64,000 nt of DNA from FEN-680 sp036845225 (GCA_036845225.1 DAIUEJ010000008.1:1-64000); one strand, 5' to 3'; positions 34,151 to 42,875 are shown, counted from the first letter of the stretch. Made by a program: numbers and translations. Notes: generated from the letters alone by a model not told the origin.

Positions 34151-35485
34151 TTACACCTCCACTACCTGTCCGGAGTTGAGCATGTTGTCGGGGTCCATGA
34201 TGTCCTTGAGCTCCCTGAGCAGCTTCAGGTAAGCAGACTGTTTCTTGAAGATGTGCATCGCGAGCGAGCCGGTGGGGTTCGGGAAGAACCCGCCGGCGTC
34301 CGCCAGTCTCGGCAGCAGCTTCTTGATGGCCTCAGGGGCGCTTTCCTTCGCGTCCTGGACCGCGTACTGGACGTAGACCGACGCGCCCCGCTTGACCGGG
34401 ATGATCATCTGCGCGATCCGGCCCGCGTCTTTGAGGGCAGGCTCAGCCAGCGATGCCAGCTCCTCGACGCGTCCGAAGGTGGTGTAGAAGCCAAACGATT
34501 CCTCCGGCGCGTACCAGGGGCGGCCGAGAGCCTCGCTCATCGCCTCGTTCAGCTTTGCCTTGCCGGCGACCGGCTTGAGCTTGAGCTCCGCGGCAAATTC
34601 CTTGATGCGCTTCTCCTGATACGCCACGAGCCTCGGCGAGCCCTCCAGCGCGAACGCGACCGACCACGCCGAAAGGCCGGGGTCATCACCCAGCACGTCC
34701 TTTGCGCGCGCCTTGCTGAGGATGACGACTTCGGTGCCGACCTCGCTCCGCGCGCACCTCTGCGCGAGCGAGCACGCCTGCTTGCGGTTGGCGAGGCCCA
34801 CCACGACGACGTTGCGGTCCTCCGGCTCGGGATACAGGAAGATGAAGCCGCGCAGCGGAAGCCCGAACGTATTGCGCGAGCCGGTGAAGACCCGGCTGAT
34901 GTTGGGGCCGCCGTCCTCGCGCCAGTGTGCGACCGAGTTCGGCAGCGCGTCCGACCCCGACCGGTACTCGCGCCCGTCGGCGAGCATCACGTGGAAGGTC
35001 GAGAGCTGCTTGCTCGTGAAACGAACCGCTGGAAGGACCACCTCGCGCTCGAGCGCGCTCTCGAGGACATACGGCGACCGGGCCGCCGCCGGCAGCGCCA
35101 CCTTGACGCTCTGTGCCGCCAGCGCAGGCAGGACCTGCTCCCAGGTCACGCCGGGCTCAACCTCGAGGAAGAGGTTCTTGCTGTCGATGGACTTGATGTC
35201 CGCCATGAACTTGTAGTCCAGGACGATGCCGGGCCTCTTCGGGGCGAGGCCCCAGGGGATCGGCGTGTAGACGGCGAGGTCGGAGACCCGCGCCACCCCG
35301 AGCACGTGCTCGATGTCCGCCTGGCCGCGCGGATAGACCACGCAGGCAAGCTTGTCCGCTGAGCGCCCGGGCTCTACGTATGACGAGATCACTTCCGGGT
35401 CGGTCGAAAACCTCTCCGGGTCCACCATGATCTCGCGCAGCCGCGCGCTCGCGAGCCGAGGGTTCGGTCCGCTTCTCGTTGCCAT
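34151..35485 (-). CDS. FAD-linked oxidase, GlcE/GlcD-like
   Basis: The 444-residue protein has an FAD_binding_4 domain at the N-terminus (VVYPRGQADIEHVLGVARV; TPIPWGLAPKRPGIVLDY) and ends LLRELKDIMDPDNMLNSGQVVEV, the family's closing motif. The usual glycine-rich GNTGG-type loop is less conserved than in the gene at 31399, so it may be the non-catalytic (GlcE-type) partner. ATG 35485 is chosen for AGGAGG four bases upstream. It is the first gene of the trio. Confidence 0.8.
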   Translation of the reverse strand: MATRSGPNPRLASARLREIMVDPERFSTDPEVISSYVEPGRSADKLACVVYPRGQADIEHVLGVARVSDLAVYTPIPWGLAPKRPGIVLDYKFMADIKSIDSKNLFLEVEPGVTWEQVLPALAAQSVKVALPAAARSPYVLESALEREVVLPAVRFTSKQLSTFHVMLADGREYRSGSDALPNSVAHWREDGGPNISRVFTGSRNTFGLPLRGFIFLYPEPEDRNVVVVGLANRKQACSLAQRCARSEVGTEVVILSKARAKDVLGDDPGLSAWSVAFALEGSPRLVAYQEKRIKEFAAELKLKPVAGKAKLNEAMSEALGRPWYAPEESFGFYTTFGRVEELASLAEPALKDAGRIAQMIIPVKRGASVYVQYAVQDAKESAPEAIKKLLPRLADAGGFFPNPTGSLAMHIFKKQSAYLKLLRELKDIMDPDNMLNSGQVVEV

Positions 35486-35508
35486 GCATCCTCCTCTCAA
35501 CCGACCTC

Positions 35509-35531
35509 AGGGGTCAGGCACCGTCCACCCC
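35509..35531. repeat. Half element of the GGGGTCAGGCACC family
   Basis: GGGGTCAGGCACC followed by GTCCACCCC matches the left arm at 11761, but no clear complementary arm follows; the GC palindrome array begins 29 bases later. It looks like a decayed element. Confidence 0.6.
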
Positions 35532-35559
35532 ATCGTCTACCCCAAGAACAAACCGTCAC

Positions 35560-35674
35560 TGCCGGCGGGACGCCGGCGCTACGATTCCTTTGCCGGCGGG
35601 ACGCCGGCGCTACGATTCCTTTGCCGGCGGGACGCCGGCGCTACGATTCCTTTGCCGGCGGGACGCCGGCGCTA
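35560..35674. repeat. Four tandem GC palindromic repeats
   Basis: Four 22-bp copies at 35560, 35591, 35622 and 35653 with period 31. The nine-base links between them are identical (CGATTCCTT). On the minus strand each reads TAG then CGCCGGCGTCCCGCCGGC. The stop codon of meaB (35672-35674) is the TAG of the last copy. It could form several hairpins between meaB and the downstream oxidase gene. Confidence 0.93.
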
Positions 35675-36631
35675 CAGTTCCAGTATTTTCACGAGCTCTT
35701 CGGCCGCCGTGTGCGGGTCCAGGTCGCGGGCCGCCATCCGCCGCACGAGCTCGGATGCCGCCCCGCCATCTTCGAGTGCCCGCCCCGCCGCCTCTTCCAC
35801 CTTCAGGCTCAGGATGCTCAACAGTTCCGCCTTCATGCGCTGCGCGTCCTTGAGCGTCAGCAGGCCGCTCTCCACCAGGTACTCCCGGTGGCGCGCGATG
35901 TCTCGGGCAAGCTCGGCGACTCCCTCGTTGTCGAGCGCCATCGTTGAAAGTACAGGCGGTTTCCAGGCGCCCTCGGGTCCCGCCGGCTTCGTCTCCACCA
36001 TCATCTCGAGGTCGGCGAGCGTCCTCATCGAGCCTTCGCGGTCGGCCTTGTTGACCACGAAGATGTCGCCGATCTCGAGAATCCCTGCTTTGATCGCCTG
36101 TATCTCGTCGCCCGCCCCGGGCATCGTCACTACGATGCAGGTGTGCGCGTACTTGACCACTTCGATCTCCACCTGCCCGGCCCCGACCGTCTCCACTATC
36201 ACGAAGTCCTTGCCGAACGCGTCGAGTATGTTGATGACGTCGTTGGTCGCGACCGACAGGCCGCCCAGCGCCCCCCGGCTGCCCATGCTCCTGATAAAGA
36301 CCTCGGGGTCCCCCGAGAGCTCCTGCATGCGGACACGGTCCCCCAGGAGAGCCCCGCCAGTGAACGGGCTTGTCGGGTCCACGCAGATGATGCCCACCGA
36401 GAGCCCGGCCGACCGGTACTGCTGTGCCAGCCTGCACGCGAGCGTGCTCTTCCCCGAGCCGGGAGAGCCGGTAAGCCCGATGATGTGCGCCTTGCCCGTC
36501 TGCTTGTGAAGCCGCCGCAGGACCTCGCGCGCCCCGTCGTCGGAGTCCTCGACCATGCTGATGAGCCTCGCCGCCGCGCGCCTGTCGCCGGAGAGAAGCC
36601 CCTGATAAAGGCCGTCGACGTCTTCCGTCAA
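35672..36631 (-). CDS. meaB: MeaB/ArgK-type P-loop GTPase, mutase chaperone
   Basis: MeaB is the G-protein chaperone that protects and reloads acyl-CoA mutases with adenosylcobalamin. Visible are the P-loop GLTGSPGSGKSTLACRL (residues 52-68), DPTSPFTGGALLGDRVRM, VETVGAGQVEIEVV and NKADREG. The start is TTG at 36631, with AGGGAAG before it, overlapping the stop of the mutase small subunit (TTGA). At 319 residues it has normal length. Its position right after a mutase small subunit fits its role. Its stop codon lies in the GC palindrome. Confidence 0.93.
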   Translation of the reverse strand: MTEDVDGLYQGLLSGDRRAAARLISMVEDSDDGAREVLRRLHKQTGKAHIIGLTGSPGSGKSTLACRLAQQYRSAGLSVGIICVDPTSPFTGGALLGDRVRMQELSGDPEVFIRSMGSRGALGGLSVATNDVINILDAFGKDFVIVETVGAGQVEIEVVKYAHTCIVVTMPGAGDEIQAIKAGILEIGDIFVVNKADREGSMRTLADLEMMVETKPAGPEGAWKPPVLSTMALDNEGVAELARDIARHREYLVESGLLTLKDAQRMKAELLSILSLKVEEAAGRALEDGGAASELVRRMAARDLDPHTAAEELVKILEL

Positions 36632-37029
36632 CTGCTTCCCTTTCGTTCGCGGATGAAAGCTACTATGTCCCGCGTGTCGGTCCCCGGGCCGAAGACCTTG
36701 TCGACCCCGTGCTCGTTCACCAGCTCCTCGGCGTCCTCGGACGGGATGACGCCCCCGGCGAGGACCATCATGTCCTCTACCCCTTCGTCTTTGAGCAACT
36801 GCGTTATCCGTGGGATGAGCGCCATGTGCGCCCCCGAGAGGATGGACAGGCCGAGCACGTCCACGTCCTCCTGGATCGCGGCCTCCACCAGGTGCTCGGG
36901 CGTCTGCTTGAGCCCCGAGTAGATGACCTCCATGCCCGCGTCGCGCAGCGCCTGCCCGACTATGAGCACTCCCCGGTCGTGCCCGTCCAGCCCCGGCTTG
37001 CACAGGAGAACCCTGATCTTATTTGACAT
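36628..37029 (-). CDS. Acyl-CoA mutase small (cobalamin-binding) subunit
   Basis: A 133-residue B12-binding domain with GLDGHDRG near 14-21 (His is the cobalt ligand), LSILSGAHM and LAGGVIPSED. It is clearly related to, but different from, the subunit at 11918. The large subunit expected to pair with it is at 28777, 6 kb farther along the transcript, with meaB and the GlcDEF-like trio between. Subunit pairing is an inference from shared strand block. The gene overlaps tetR by 11 bases and meaB by four. Confidence 0.9.
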   Translation of the reverse strand: MSNKIRVLLCKPGLDGHDRGVLIVGQALRDAGMEVIYSGLKQTPEHLVEAAIQEDVDVLGLSILSGAHMALIPRITQLLKDEGVEDMMVLAGGVIPSEDAEELVNEHGVDKVFGPGTDTRDIVAFIRERKGSS

Positions 37030-37648
37030 GCGACCCCTTCCCCGCTCCGGCTCTCGCGGGACTGGTGCCCGCGCCGTTATCCTCGCATATGCCGTTCGTT
37101 ATGAGTTCGAAGATGCTCGAGTAGACTTCCTCGAGCGAAAGGCTGGTGTTCAGCAGAAAGTCGGGCGCCATGGTGCTCTCGATGGCCCCGGTGAGGGCGG
37201 CGATGGTCACGCCGGTGTCCATGTCCGCCCGGAAGACCCCCTCCTGCTTGCCCTCCTCGATGACGTGCTCCATCTCGTGCAGGACCTGCTCCTCGACCTG
37301 CTCGACCCGCTCCCACAGGTCGGGCAGCTCGCGCTGCAGGTCGATGAGAGCGACTGGCGTGATGCCGGGGTAAGGCAGCTCGGCGAAGAACCGCGACAGG
37401 TTGCGCAGCTTCTCGAGCGGGTGCTTCGAAGACTTGATGATGGCGCGCATCCGGGAAGAGAAGACCTTGAGCTCGCTTTCCACCACCTCGCTCGCGATGG
37501 CGAGCTTTGACGGGAAGTTCTCATACACGGTGCGCTTGCTCATGCGCGCCTGGCGGGCGATGTCGTCCATGGTGGTAGTGCGGTAACCTCGGACAAGGAA
37601 AAGTTCGCGCGCGGAGTTTAGGATCTTCTCCTTTACGAGGTCTGCCAT
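37019..37648 (-). CDS. TetR/AcrR family transcriptional regulator
   Basis: The 209-residue protein has an N-terminal HTH (TTMDDIARQARMSKRTVYENFPSK, in two parts across 25-47) and a helical ligand-binding domain. TetR regulators of fatty-acid and acyl-CoA catabolism are repressors released by acyl-CoA ligands. It is the first gene of the block that continues with a mutase small subunit and meaB, so it probably controls the block and itself. Start at 37648 is the ATG upstream of which the sequence becomes non-coding. Confidence 0.9.
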   Translation of the reverse strand: MADLVKEKILNSARELFLVRGYRTTTMDDIARQARMSKRTVYENFPSKLAIASEVVESELKVFSSRMRAIIKSSKHPLEKLRNLSRFFAELPYPGITPVALIDLQRELPDLWERVEQVEEQVLHEMEHVIEEGKQEGVFRADMDTGVTIAALTGAIESTMAPDFLLNTSLSLEEVYSSIFELITNGICEDNGAGTSPARAGAGKGSHVK

Positions 37649-37670
37649 GGCACCGCTCCTGGAAACTCGC

Positions 37671-37687
37671 AAAACTGTGGAAGTTTT
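37671..37687. promoter_or_regulatory. Possible operator upstream of the TetR gene
   Basis: AAAAC-tgtggaa-GTTTT, an imperfect palindrome starting 23 bases before the tetR start codon, is where an autorepressor would bind. A second partial symmetry, TTGGT...ACTAA, follows at 37689-37706. Either could be an operator; no other copy with the same sequence was found in the window. Confidence 0.25.
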
Positions 37688-37797
37688 ATTGGTTCGACAT
37701 ACTAACAAGGCCGGCTGCCCGGGTCAACAGCAGGCGACCTGTTTTCTGCGGCCGAAGTTTTCCGGCCGCCGGGGGCTGCCCTACCCGCGCCCCCCGT

Positions 37798-37808
37798 TGT
37801 GCTAGAAT
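37798..37808 (+). promoter_or_regulatory. Extended -10 promoter
   Basis: TGTGCTAGAAT, a TG-extended -10 hexamer TAGAAT, 28 bases before the start of the hypothetical membrane protein gene at 37837. It matches the TGTGCTA type seen at 9439 (minus strand). Confidence 0.45.
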
Positions 37809-37836
37809 ACAGAAGATTTTTCCGAGGGCGGAGGCA

Positions 37837-38520
37837 ATGGCAAACAAGCGGATAGAACTGGAGCAGTACAAATATTACGTGACCCTCCTCGACGAGGAGC
37901 CCAGCCGCAAGATAGTGCGGCGCGGCGTGGTCACCTGCCTGATCGTGATGTCACTGCTGGTTCTGGGCATGTTCGTCCTGGGCATCCTCTCCACCGACCT
38001 CGCGAAGAACGCGGGCAATATCACCCAGACGCCGCAGCCGGCCACACCTTCGACGACCGTTCCGGGCCAGCAGCAGACACCGGGCGGCACCCAGATACCG
38101 GGCGGGACACAACTACCGTCAGGGGTCCCCGAGATACCCACTCAGACACCGTCGGGCGGTCCCGGGAGCATGGCGCCGGGCGGCCCGGCTGTCGCGCTCA
38201 GTGACGCAGGGGTACTGCCGGCGCAGTCAGGGACGGGTGCGGGAGTCCTCCTCGCCCAGGCGGCCCCGACACCGACGCAGACCAGCACGCCGACGCTGAC
38301 GGCGCCGCCAGGCAGCATGCCGGCGGGAACAGCGCCATCGACGGCGCCTTCGGAAAAACCTGTGCCCGAGACGACCACCGGCGCCGGGAACCTCTCCAAG
38401 CTCACCACCGGAGCGGGAGGGCGCGGGCTGCAGATCTACCTGCTCGTGCTCACCATCGTGCTTATAGTGGTGATGTACCTCGCGATCCGCCGGGTGCGCC
38501 TCGAGGGGCGGTCGAAGTGA
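37837..38520 (+). CDS. Hypothetical membrane protein with Pro/Thr-rich linker
   Basis: I do not recognise this 227-residue protein. It has a helix at about 30-52 (VVTCLIVMSLLVLGMFVLGIL), a long low-complexity Pro/Thr/Gly/Ala linker at ~60-190, and a second helix at ~197-217 (IYLLVLTIVLIVVMYLAI) followed by a basic tail. The linker is probably outside the membrane. Ribosome site GGAGG precedes ATG. The next gene overlaps its stop by four bases, so the two membrane proteins are likely functional partners. Confidence 0.7.
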   Translation: MANKRIELEQYKYYVTLLDEEPSRKIVRRGVVTCLIVMSLLVLGMFVLGILSTDLAKNAGNITQTPQPATPSTTVPGQQQTPGGTQIPGGTQLPSGVPEIPTQTPSGGPGSMAPGGPAVALSDAGVLPAQSGTGAGVLLAQAAPTPTQTSTPTLTAPPGSMPAGTAPSTAPSEKPVPETTTGAGNLSKLTTGAGGRGLQIYLLVLTIVLIVVMYLAIRRVRLEGRSK

Positions 38521-39263
38521 AAGCGAACGCAATAGTCTTCGAGGCCCTCACATTCATACTCTTCCTGGTGTTCTACCGGGGGGCATCGCACGCGATGGGC
38601 AAGAGCCGCAACCGCGCTTTCTTCCTGGGCGCCGTGCTGTTCTCGCTCATCATCCAGACGCTGGCGGTGGCGCTCGGCGCGATGAACTTCTACTGGTACG
38701 CCATCAACAGCTACTACAAGACTTATCCACTCGGCGGCTACGTCATTTGGCTCGGAGTGGTGCCGCTCGCGGCGTGCCTGCTGTGGTACATGGTCACCGC
38801 CACCTGCCAGATGGTCTCGACCATCCTGATGCCGAAGGCGAAGATCTGGTCGCGGTCGGCTGTGGCGGGGGCGATCGCGGTGGGGTTCTACGCGCTCATC
38901 CAGCCGGTCGCGGTCACGAACCACTGGTGGACCTGGAACCTGAAGTCCTTCTACATCATCGATATCCCGCTGGTGGCGCTGTTCGCGGTCTTCGGCTCGG
39001 TGTTCCTGTTCAACGTGGTCTACGAGCTGACCGTGCTCGAACCGAAGGACCAGAAGACGCTCAAGCGCTTCGAGGACAAGACCATCAAGCGCCTGGCCTT
39101 CAAGAGCAACAGGCACGCGAAGAACCTCAACTGGCGCCAGCTTGAGTGGCTGTTCATGTTCCGGCTGGTCCTTGCGGTGGTGGTGTTCGCGGCTTACATA
39201 GCCCCGGTGGTCGCGATCTTCTGGGCCGTCGCCAACCGCGGGCAGATCCCGCCCGGCTGGTAA
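38517..39263 (+). CDS. Hypothetical multi-pass membrane protein
   Basis: The 248-residue protein has about six to seven hydrophobic helices (FEALTFILFLVFY, FFLGAVLFSLIIQTLAVAL, YVIWLGVVPLAACLLWYMV and others) and a charged segment at ~182-210. MNFYWY and WWTWNLKSFY recall loops of carotenoid-biosynthesis-type (DUF422-like) membrane proteins, but that link is weak. GTG start, coupled by overlap to the preceding gene. Its TAA is followed immediately by a repeat-family hairpin. Confidence 0.65.
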   Translation: MKANAIVFEALTFILFLVFYRGASHAMGKSRNRAFFLGAVLFSLIIQTLAVALGAMNFYWYAINSYYKTYPLGGYVIWLGVVPLAACLLWYMVTATCQMVSTILMPKAKIWSRSAVAGAIAVGFYALIQPVAVTNHWWTWNLKSFYIIDIPLVALFAVFGSVFLFNVVYELTVLEPKDQKTLKRFEDKTIKRLAFKSNRHAKNLNWRQLEWLFMFRLVLAVVVFAAYIAPVVAIFWAVANRGQIPPGW

Positions 39264-39301
39264 AACGCAAAGAGGGGTCAGACCACTTGTTGCGTTTTTT
39301 A
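39261..39301. terminator. Repeat-family hairpin between two convergent stops
   Basis: AACGCAA and TTGCGTT pair around GGGGTCAGACCAC, with an A/T tract on each side. The TAA of the plus gene (39261-39263) and the TAA of the minus gene (39299-39301) form the edges. It probably terminates both transcripts. Confidence 0.65.
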
Positions 39302-40267
39302 TATCCCGGTCACGGGTGTCACTTTCCAGTCCAGGAAAACGCCGCTCTCTCCCTTGAAGCGAACCTCGATCTTCGAACCTTCTGTCACCTCACCGATGAC
39401 CGCGTGGTCGATCGCGCGCTTGTCCAGCACCGCGGTCAACTCGTCGAGGCGAAGGCTCGGGACCGCGAAGAGGAAGCCGAAGGAAGGGTAGGCCTTCAGC
39501 CACCATTCCATGTCAACGCCCTCGGGGACGTGAATGGCGTCCAGGTCTATGCTGGCTCCGGCGCGGGAGGCTTCGACCATCATCGCCAGTGTGCCGAGAA
39601 GCCCCGGGTTCGAGATGTCCCGGCACGCCGACGTGATGCTCTTGGCCGCGATGTCGACCAGCGAGCCGAGTCGCGAGAGTGTGCGGGCGCTGTCCGCCCC
39701 CGTTACCGTGTCCCAGGCGTTGAGGGTCGGGTGGGCTTTGCCCTCCAGGTCCAGGGCGGCAACTATGGTGTCGCCGGGCATCGCACCGTCGGTCCGCAGC
39801 AGCCTGTCCGCCCTTCCCACGATGAACACCGCTATCGCGGGCTCCTCTCCCTCCGGAGTGGTGTGCCCGCCAAGGAGAGGGATGTCGTAATGGTCCAGGG
39901 CACGGCCGACGCCTTCGAGGAACGCGTCGCGCTGCCCGTCCGTCATGCCACCCTCGAACACCACGGCCGCCACCGCCAGCGGCCTGCCGCCCATCGCGTA
40001 GATGTCGTTCACGTTCACCGTGACCGCGCAGAACCCCGCGAACTCCGGGTCCTCCAGCACGGGGGCCCAGAGCCCTTCGCCCGCCAGCAGCAGGAACCCC
40101 TTGTCCAGCGCGATCGCCCCCGCGTCGTCACCGGGCCCGTAGACCCCGGGCCTGGAGCGCGCACGCGCCACGAAAGGCCGCGCCCAGGCTCCCGTGCCCG
40201 CCTTCCTGGTCAGACCGGGATAGGTGCGGAGCGCCTCCAGCAGACTTTTGAGCGGCTTGTCTTCCAT
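39299..40267 (-). CDS. AIR-synthase-like (PurM/ThiL/SelD fold) protein
   Basis: The 322-residue protein belongs to the AIR-synthase superfamily: an N-terminal ATP-binding region with GPGDDAGAIAL, NVNDIYAMGGRPLAVAAVV (PurM-type dimer/active-site segment) and LGGHTTPEGEEPAIAVFI. It resembles the sll0787/methanogenesis-marker-2 type of AIR-synthase-like proteins. Reactions in the superfamily are ATP-dependent phosphorylations or cyclisations, but no substrate is known for this type. The start is ATG 40267. It diverges from priA, with two hairpins between. Confidence 0.7.
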   Translation of the reverse strand: MEDKPLKSLLEALRTYPGLTRKAGTGAWARPFVARARSRPGVYGPGDDAGAIALDKGFLLLAGEGLWAPVLEDPEFAGFCAVTVNVNDIYAMGGRPLAVAAVVFEGGMTDGQRDAFLEGVGRALDHYDIPLLGGHTTPEGEEPAIAVFIVGRADRLLRTDGAMPGDTIVAALDLEGKAHPTLNAWDTVTGADSARTLSRLGSLVDIAAKSITSACRDISNPGLLGTLAMMVEASRAGASIDLDAIHVPEGVDMEWWLKAYPSFGFLFAVPSLRLDELTAVLDKRAIDHAVIGEVTEGSKIEVRFKGESGVFLDWKVTPVTGI

Positions 40268-40286
40268 GCCCCGATTATACAGGGCG

Positions 40287-40347
40287 TGCAAAAAGGTGCC
40301 TGTCCCCTTTTTGCAAAAAAGTGGTCTGACACCTTTCTTGCGTTTTT
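40287..40347. repeat. Two repeat-family hairpins upstream of priA
   Basis: 40287-40315 is a 9-bp stem TGCAAAAAG/CTTTTTGCA around GTGCCTGTCCC. 40313-40347 is a looser relative with GTGGTCTGACAC and ACTTTCTTGCG. They lie in the divergent gap between the AIR-synthase-like gene and priA. Confidence 0.75.
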
Positions 40348-40384
40348 TACTGGCGAGCGGGACGGCGGTGTCGCACCCCGGATA

Positions 40385-40390
40385 TATAAT
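40385..40390 (+). promoter_or_regulatory. Consensus -10 box upstream of priA
   Basis: A perfect TATAAT is ten bases before the GTG at 40401. Transcription would start near 40397, so the 5' leader would be only a few bases. CACCTCGGAGGTG just after it is a palindrome that overlaps the start. No clear -35 is seen. Confidence 0.4.
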
Positions 40391-40400
40391 CACCTCGGAG

Positions 40401-42872
40401 GTGATCGACTCGCCCGACCCCAAACGTTACGCCGAAGTCATCATAGACAGCGCGGTCCGCGACCTGGACCGCCCCTTCACATACGAGGTCCCCGACGACA
40501 TCGCGGATGAGGTGCAGGTAGGCTCGATGGTGCTGGTGCCTTTCGGAGACCGCCTGTCGCTCGGCTACGTGGTCGGGCTCCCCCCGCGCTCCGACGTGGC
40601 GCGCACCAAGAGCATCTCGCGCGTTCTCGACGAGCCGCCGCTGTTCGACTTTGACAGCCAGCGGCTGTGCAGGTGGATCTCACATCATTACCTCTGCCCG
40701 CTGTCGCAGTCTTTCAAGCTCGTGATGCCGCCGGGCCGGAGCAGGAAAGTCAAACAGATGGCGCTCCTCGATGACTCGCCTGACGCCGCGCGGGCCGCGG
40801 CGCAAGGCGACGAGACCGCCTCCGCGGTCATCGATGCGTTGGAGTCCGCCGGTGGAGAGATGGACGTCGCGGCGCTCAAGAAGCGACTTGGCACGGGGCC
40901 GGTGATGTCAGCCATCAGGTCACTCGAGAGCGAGGGCGTGGTCGCCAGGCGCTATTCCCTGTCCAGACCGGCGACGAGCACCAAGTCCAGGCTCGTGGTG
41001 CGGGCGACCGAGGCCTCCGCGGACCGTGAGATGGTAGAGAAGCTCCCCCAACGCCAGCGCGACATCATGGACGAGCTCCTGGCGCGAGGGGGCATCGAGT
41101 TCCAGAGCGACCTCTTGAACAACACCGGCGCGAGCGGCGCCAGCCTCAAGGCGCTCGCGGGCAAGGGCATGGTCGAGGTCGCGGGTGAGGAGGTCCTGCG
41201 CCAGCCATGGCTGGGCAAGCCCGAGGAACTTGTGCGCCACGTCCCGAACCCACACCAGCAGGCGGCCATAGACCGCATCGCAACCGCCATCGACGAGCGG
41301 CGCCACCAGGTGTTCCTGCTCGACGGCATCACCGGCTCAGGCAAGACCGAGGTCTACATCCGGAGCATCGAGAGGACCCTGGCACAAGGCAAGGGCGCCA
41401 TCATGCTCGTGCCCGAGATATCCCTCACCCCCCAGACCGTCGAGCGCTTCGAGTCGCGGTTTCCCGGCAACGTCGCTGTGCTTCACAGCAAGCTGAGCCC
41501 CGGCGAGAGGTTCGACCAGTGGCGGGGCGTCCGCGAGGGCCGCTACAAGGTGGTGGTCGGGGCGCGCTCGGCGCTCTTCGCCCCGCTGCCCGACCTGGGG
41601 CTGATAGCGATCGACGAAGAGCACGAGCCGTCGTACAAGAGCGACACCTCCCCGAGGTACCACGCGCGCGACGTGGCCGAGGCGCGCGCCCGCATGGCCG
41701 GCGCGGTGGTTATACTCGGCAGCGCCACGCCTTGCTTCGAGTCCATCGAGCGCGCAAGGGCGGGGGCATATGAGCTCCTGGAGCTGCCGGAGCGCATCGA
41801 CAACCGGCCCCTGCCCGACGTCCAGATCGTGGACATGCGCGAGGCGGGGGGCGCCGGCGAGGTCCCCCTGCTGTCCCTTCCGATGCTTGATGCCTTGTCG
41901 CGCGCCGTGGAGGCGGGCGACCAGGCTATCCTGTTCCTCAACCGCAGGGGCTTCGCGAACTACCTGCAGTGCCACGCCTGCGGCGCCATCATGGGTTGCG
42001 ACGAGTGTGAGGTCAGCCTCTGCTACCACAGCCGCGGCCACATGATGCTCTGCCACCACTGCGGGAAGCGCTGGGCTGTCCCGGAGAGGTGCCCCAGTTG
42101 CGGGGGCGGCCCGATGAAGCAGTTCGGGGCAGGCACGCAGCGTGTCGAGGAAGAGATGCTGCGGCACATCCCCGGCGTGTCATATATAAGGATGGACGCG
42201 GACACCACCACGACCAAGGACGCTCACTGGCACCTGCTGGGGTCTTTCCGCGCCGGAGAGGCCCAGGTCCTCATCGGCACCCAGATGATCGCCAAAGGGC
42301 TGGACATACCGGGGGTCACCCTGGTCGGCGTCATCAACGCCGACACCGCCCTGGCGCTGCCCGACTTCAGGGCGAGCGAGCGCACCTACCAGCTGCTCAC
42401 CCAGGTAAGCGGCCGGGCCGGGCGGGGCCTGCGGCCCGGTCGGGTCGTGATACAGACGTTCAACCCGGAGCACCCGACCATCCGGGCCATGACCGGCGGG
42501 CTCGAGGCTTTCATCCAGGCGGAGATAAAGTCGCGGTCGCACGCCTTCTACCCGCCGTTCGTCGACCTTGTCAACGTGATGGTGACCTCACCCGAGATGG
42601 CCGCCGCGTCGCGCTCCGCCGAGCGTCTCAAGCAGATACTCCAGACAGACCTCGAAGGCACAGGGGCGATGATACTGGGCCCGGCCCCCGCGCCGCTGTC
42701 GAGGCTTCGCGGCCAGTACCGCTGGCACATACTGGTGAAGTCTGCCGACCTCGACCAGATAGCCGACAGGCTGACAGGTGCGGTTGGAAGGTTCTACGAC
42801 TACGCCCGCACGTTCCCGCCCGGCAAGGACGTCAGGGTCTCGCTGGACGTCGACCCGGTGAGCCTGCTGTAG
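40401..42872 (+). CDS. priA: Primosomal replication protein N' (PriA helicase)
   Basis: PriA restarts stalled forks as a 3'-5' superfamily 2 helicase. The 823-residue protein has the 3'BD-like N-terminal domain (FTYEVPDDIADEVQVGSMV), Walker A GITGSGKTEVYI (~310), IDEEHEPSYK (DEEH box, ~405), eight zinc cysteines in CHACGAIMGCDECEVSLC and CHHCGKRWAVPERCPSCGG (~525-570), and the C-terminal QVSGRAGRG motif VI. GTG 40401 is chosen by similarity (VIDSPDPKRYAEVIIDSAV), although its ribosome site abuts the codon; a GTG at 40368 is an alternative. Its stop is three bases from the converging radical SAM gene. Confidence 0.93.
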   Translation: MIDSPDPKRYAEVIIDSAVRDLDRPFTYEVPDDIADEVQVGSMVLVPFGDRLSLGYVVGLPPRSDVARTKSISRVLDEPPLFDFDSQRLCRWISHHYLCPLSQSFKLVMPPGRSRKVKQMALLDDSPDAARAAAQGDETASAVIDALESAGGEMDVAALKKRLGTGPVMSAIRSLESEGVVARRYSLSRPATSTKSRLVVRATEASADREMVEKLPQRQRDIMDELLARGGIEFQSDLLNNTGASGASLKALAGKGMVEVAGEEVLRQPWLGKPEELVRHVPNPHQQAAIDRIATAIDERRHQVFLLDGITGSGKTEVYIRSIERTLAQGKGAIMLVPEISLTPQTVERFESRFPGNVAVLHSKLSPGERFDQWRGVREGRYKVVVGARSALFAPLPDLGLIAIDEEHEPSYKSDTSPRYHARDVAEARARMAGAVVILGSATPCFESIERARAGAYELLELPERIDNRPLPDVQIVDMREAGGAGEVPLLSLPMLDALSRAVEAGDQAILFLNRRGFANYLQCHACGAIMGCDECEVSLCYHSRGHMMLCHHCGKRWAVPERCPSCGGGPMKQFGAGTQRVEEEMLRHIPGVSYIRMDADTTTTKDAHWHLLGSFRAGEAQVLIGTQMIAKGLDIPGVTLVGVINADTALALPDFRASERTYQLLTQVSGRAGRGLRPGRVVIQTFNPEHPTIRAMTGGLEAFIQAEIKSRSHAFYPPFVDLVNVMVTSPEMAAASRSAERLKQILQTDLEGTGAMILGPAPAPLSRLRGQYRWHILVKSADLDQIADRLTGAVGRFYDYARTFPPGKDVRVSLDVDPVSLL

Positions 42873-42875
42873 TGA

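Noticed and set aside
35560..35674. Array of four 22-bp repeats with short spacers resembling a CRISPR
   Set aside because: Spacers are identical nine-base strings and the repeat is a palindrome also found scattered elsewhere; no cas genes are near.
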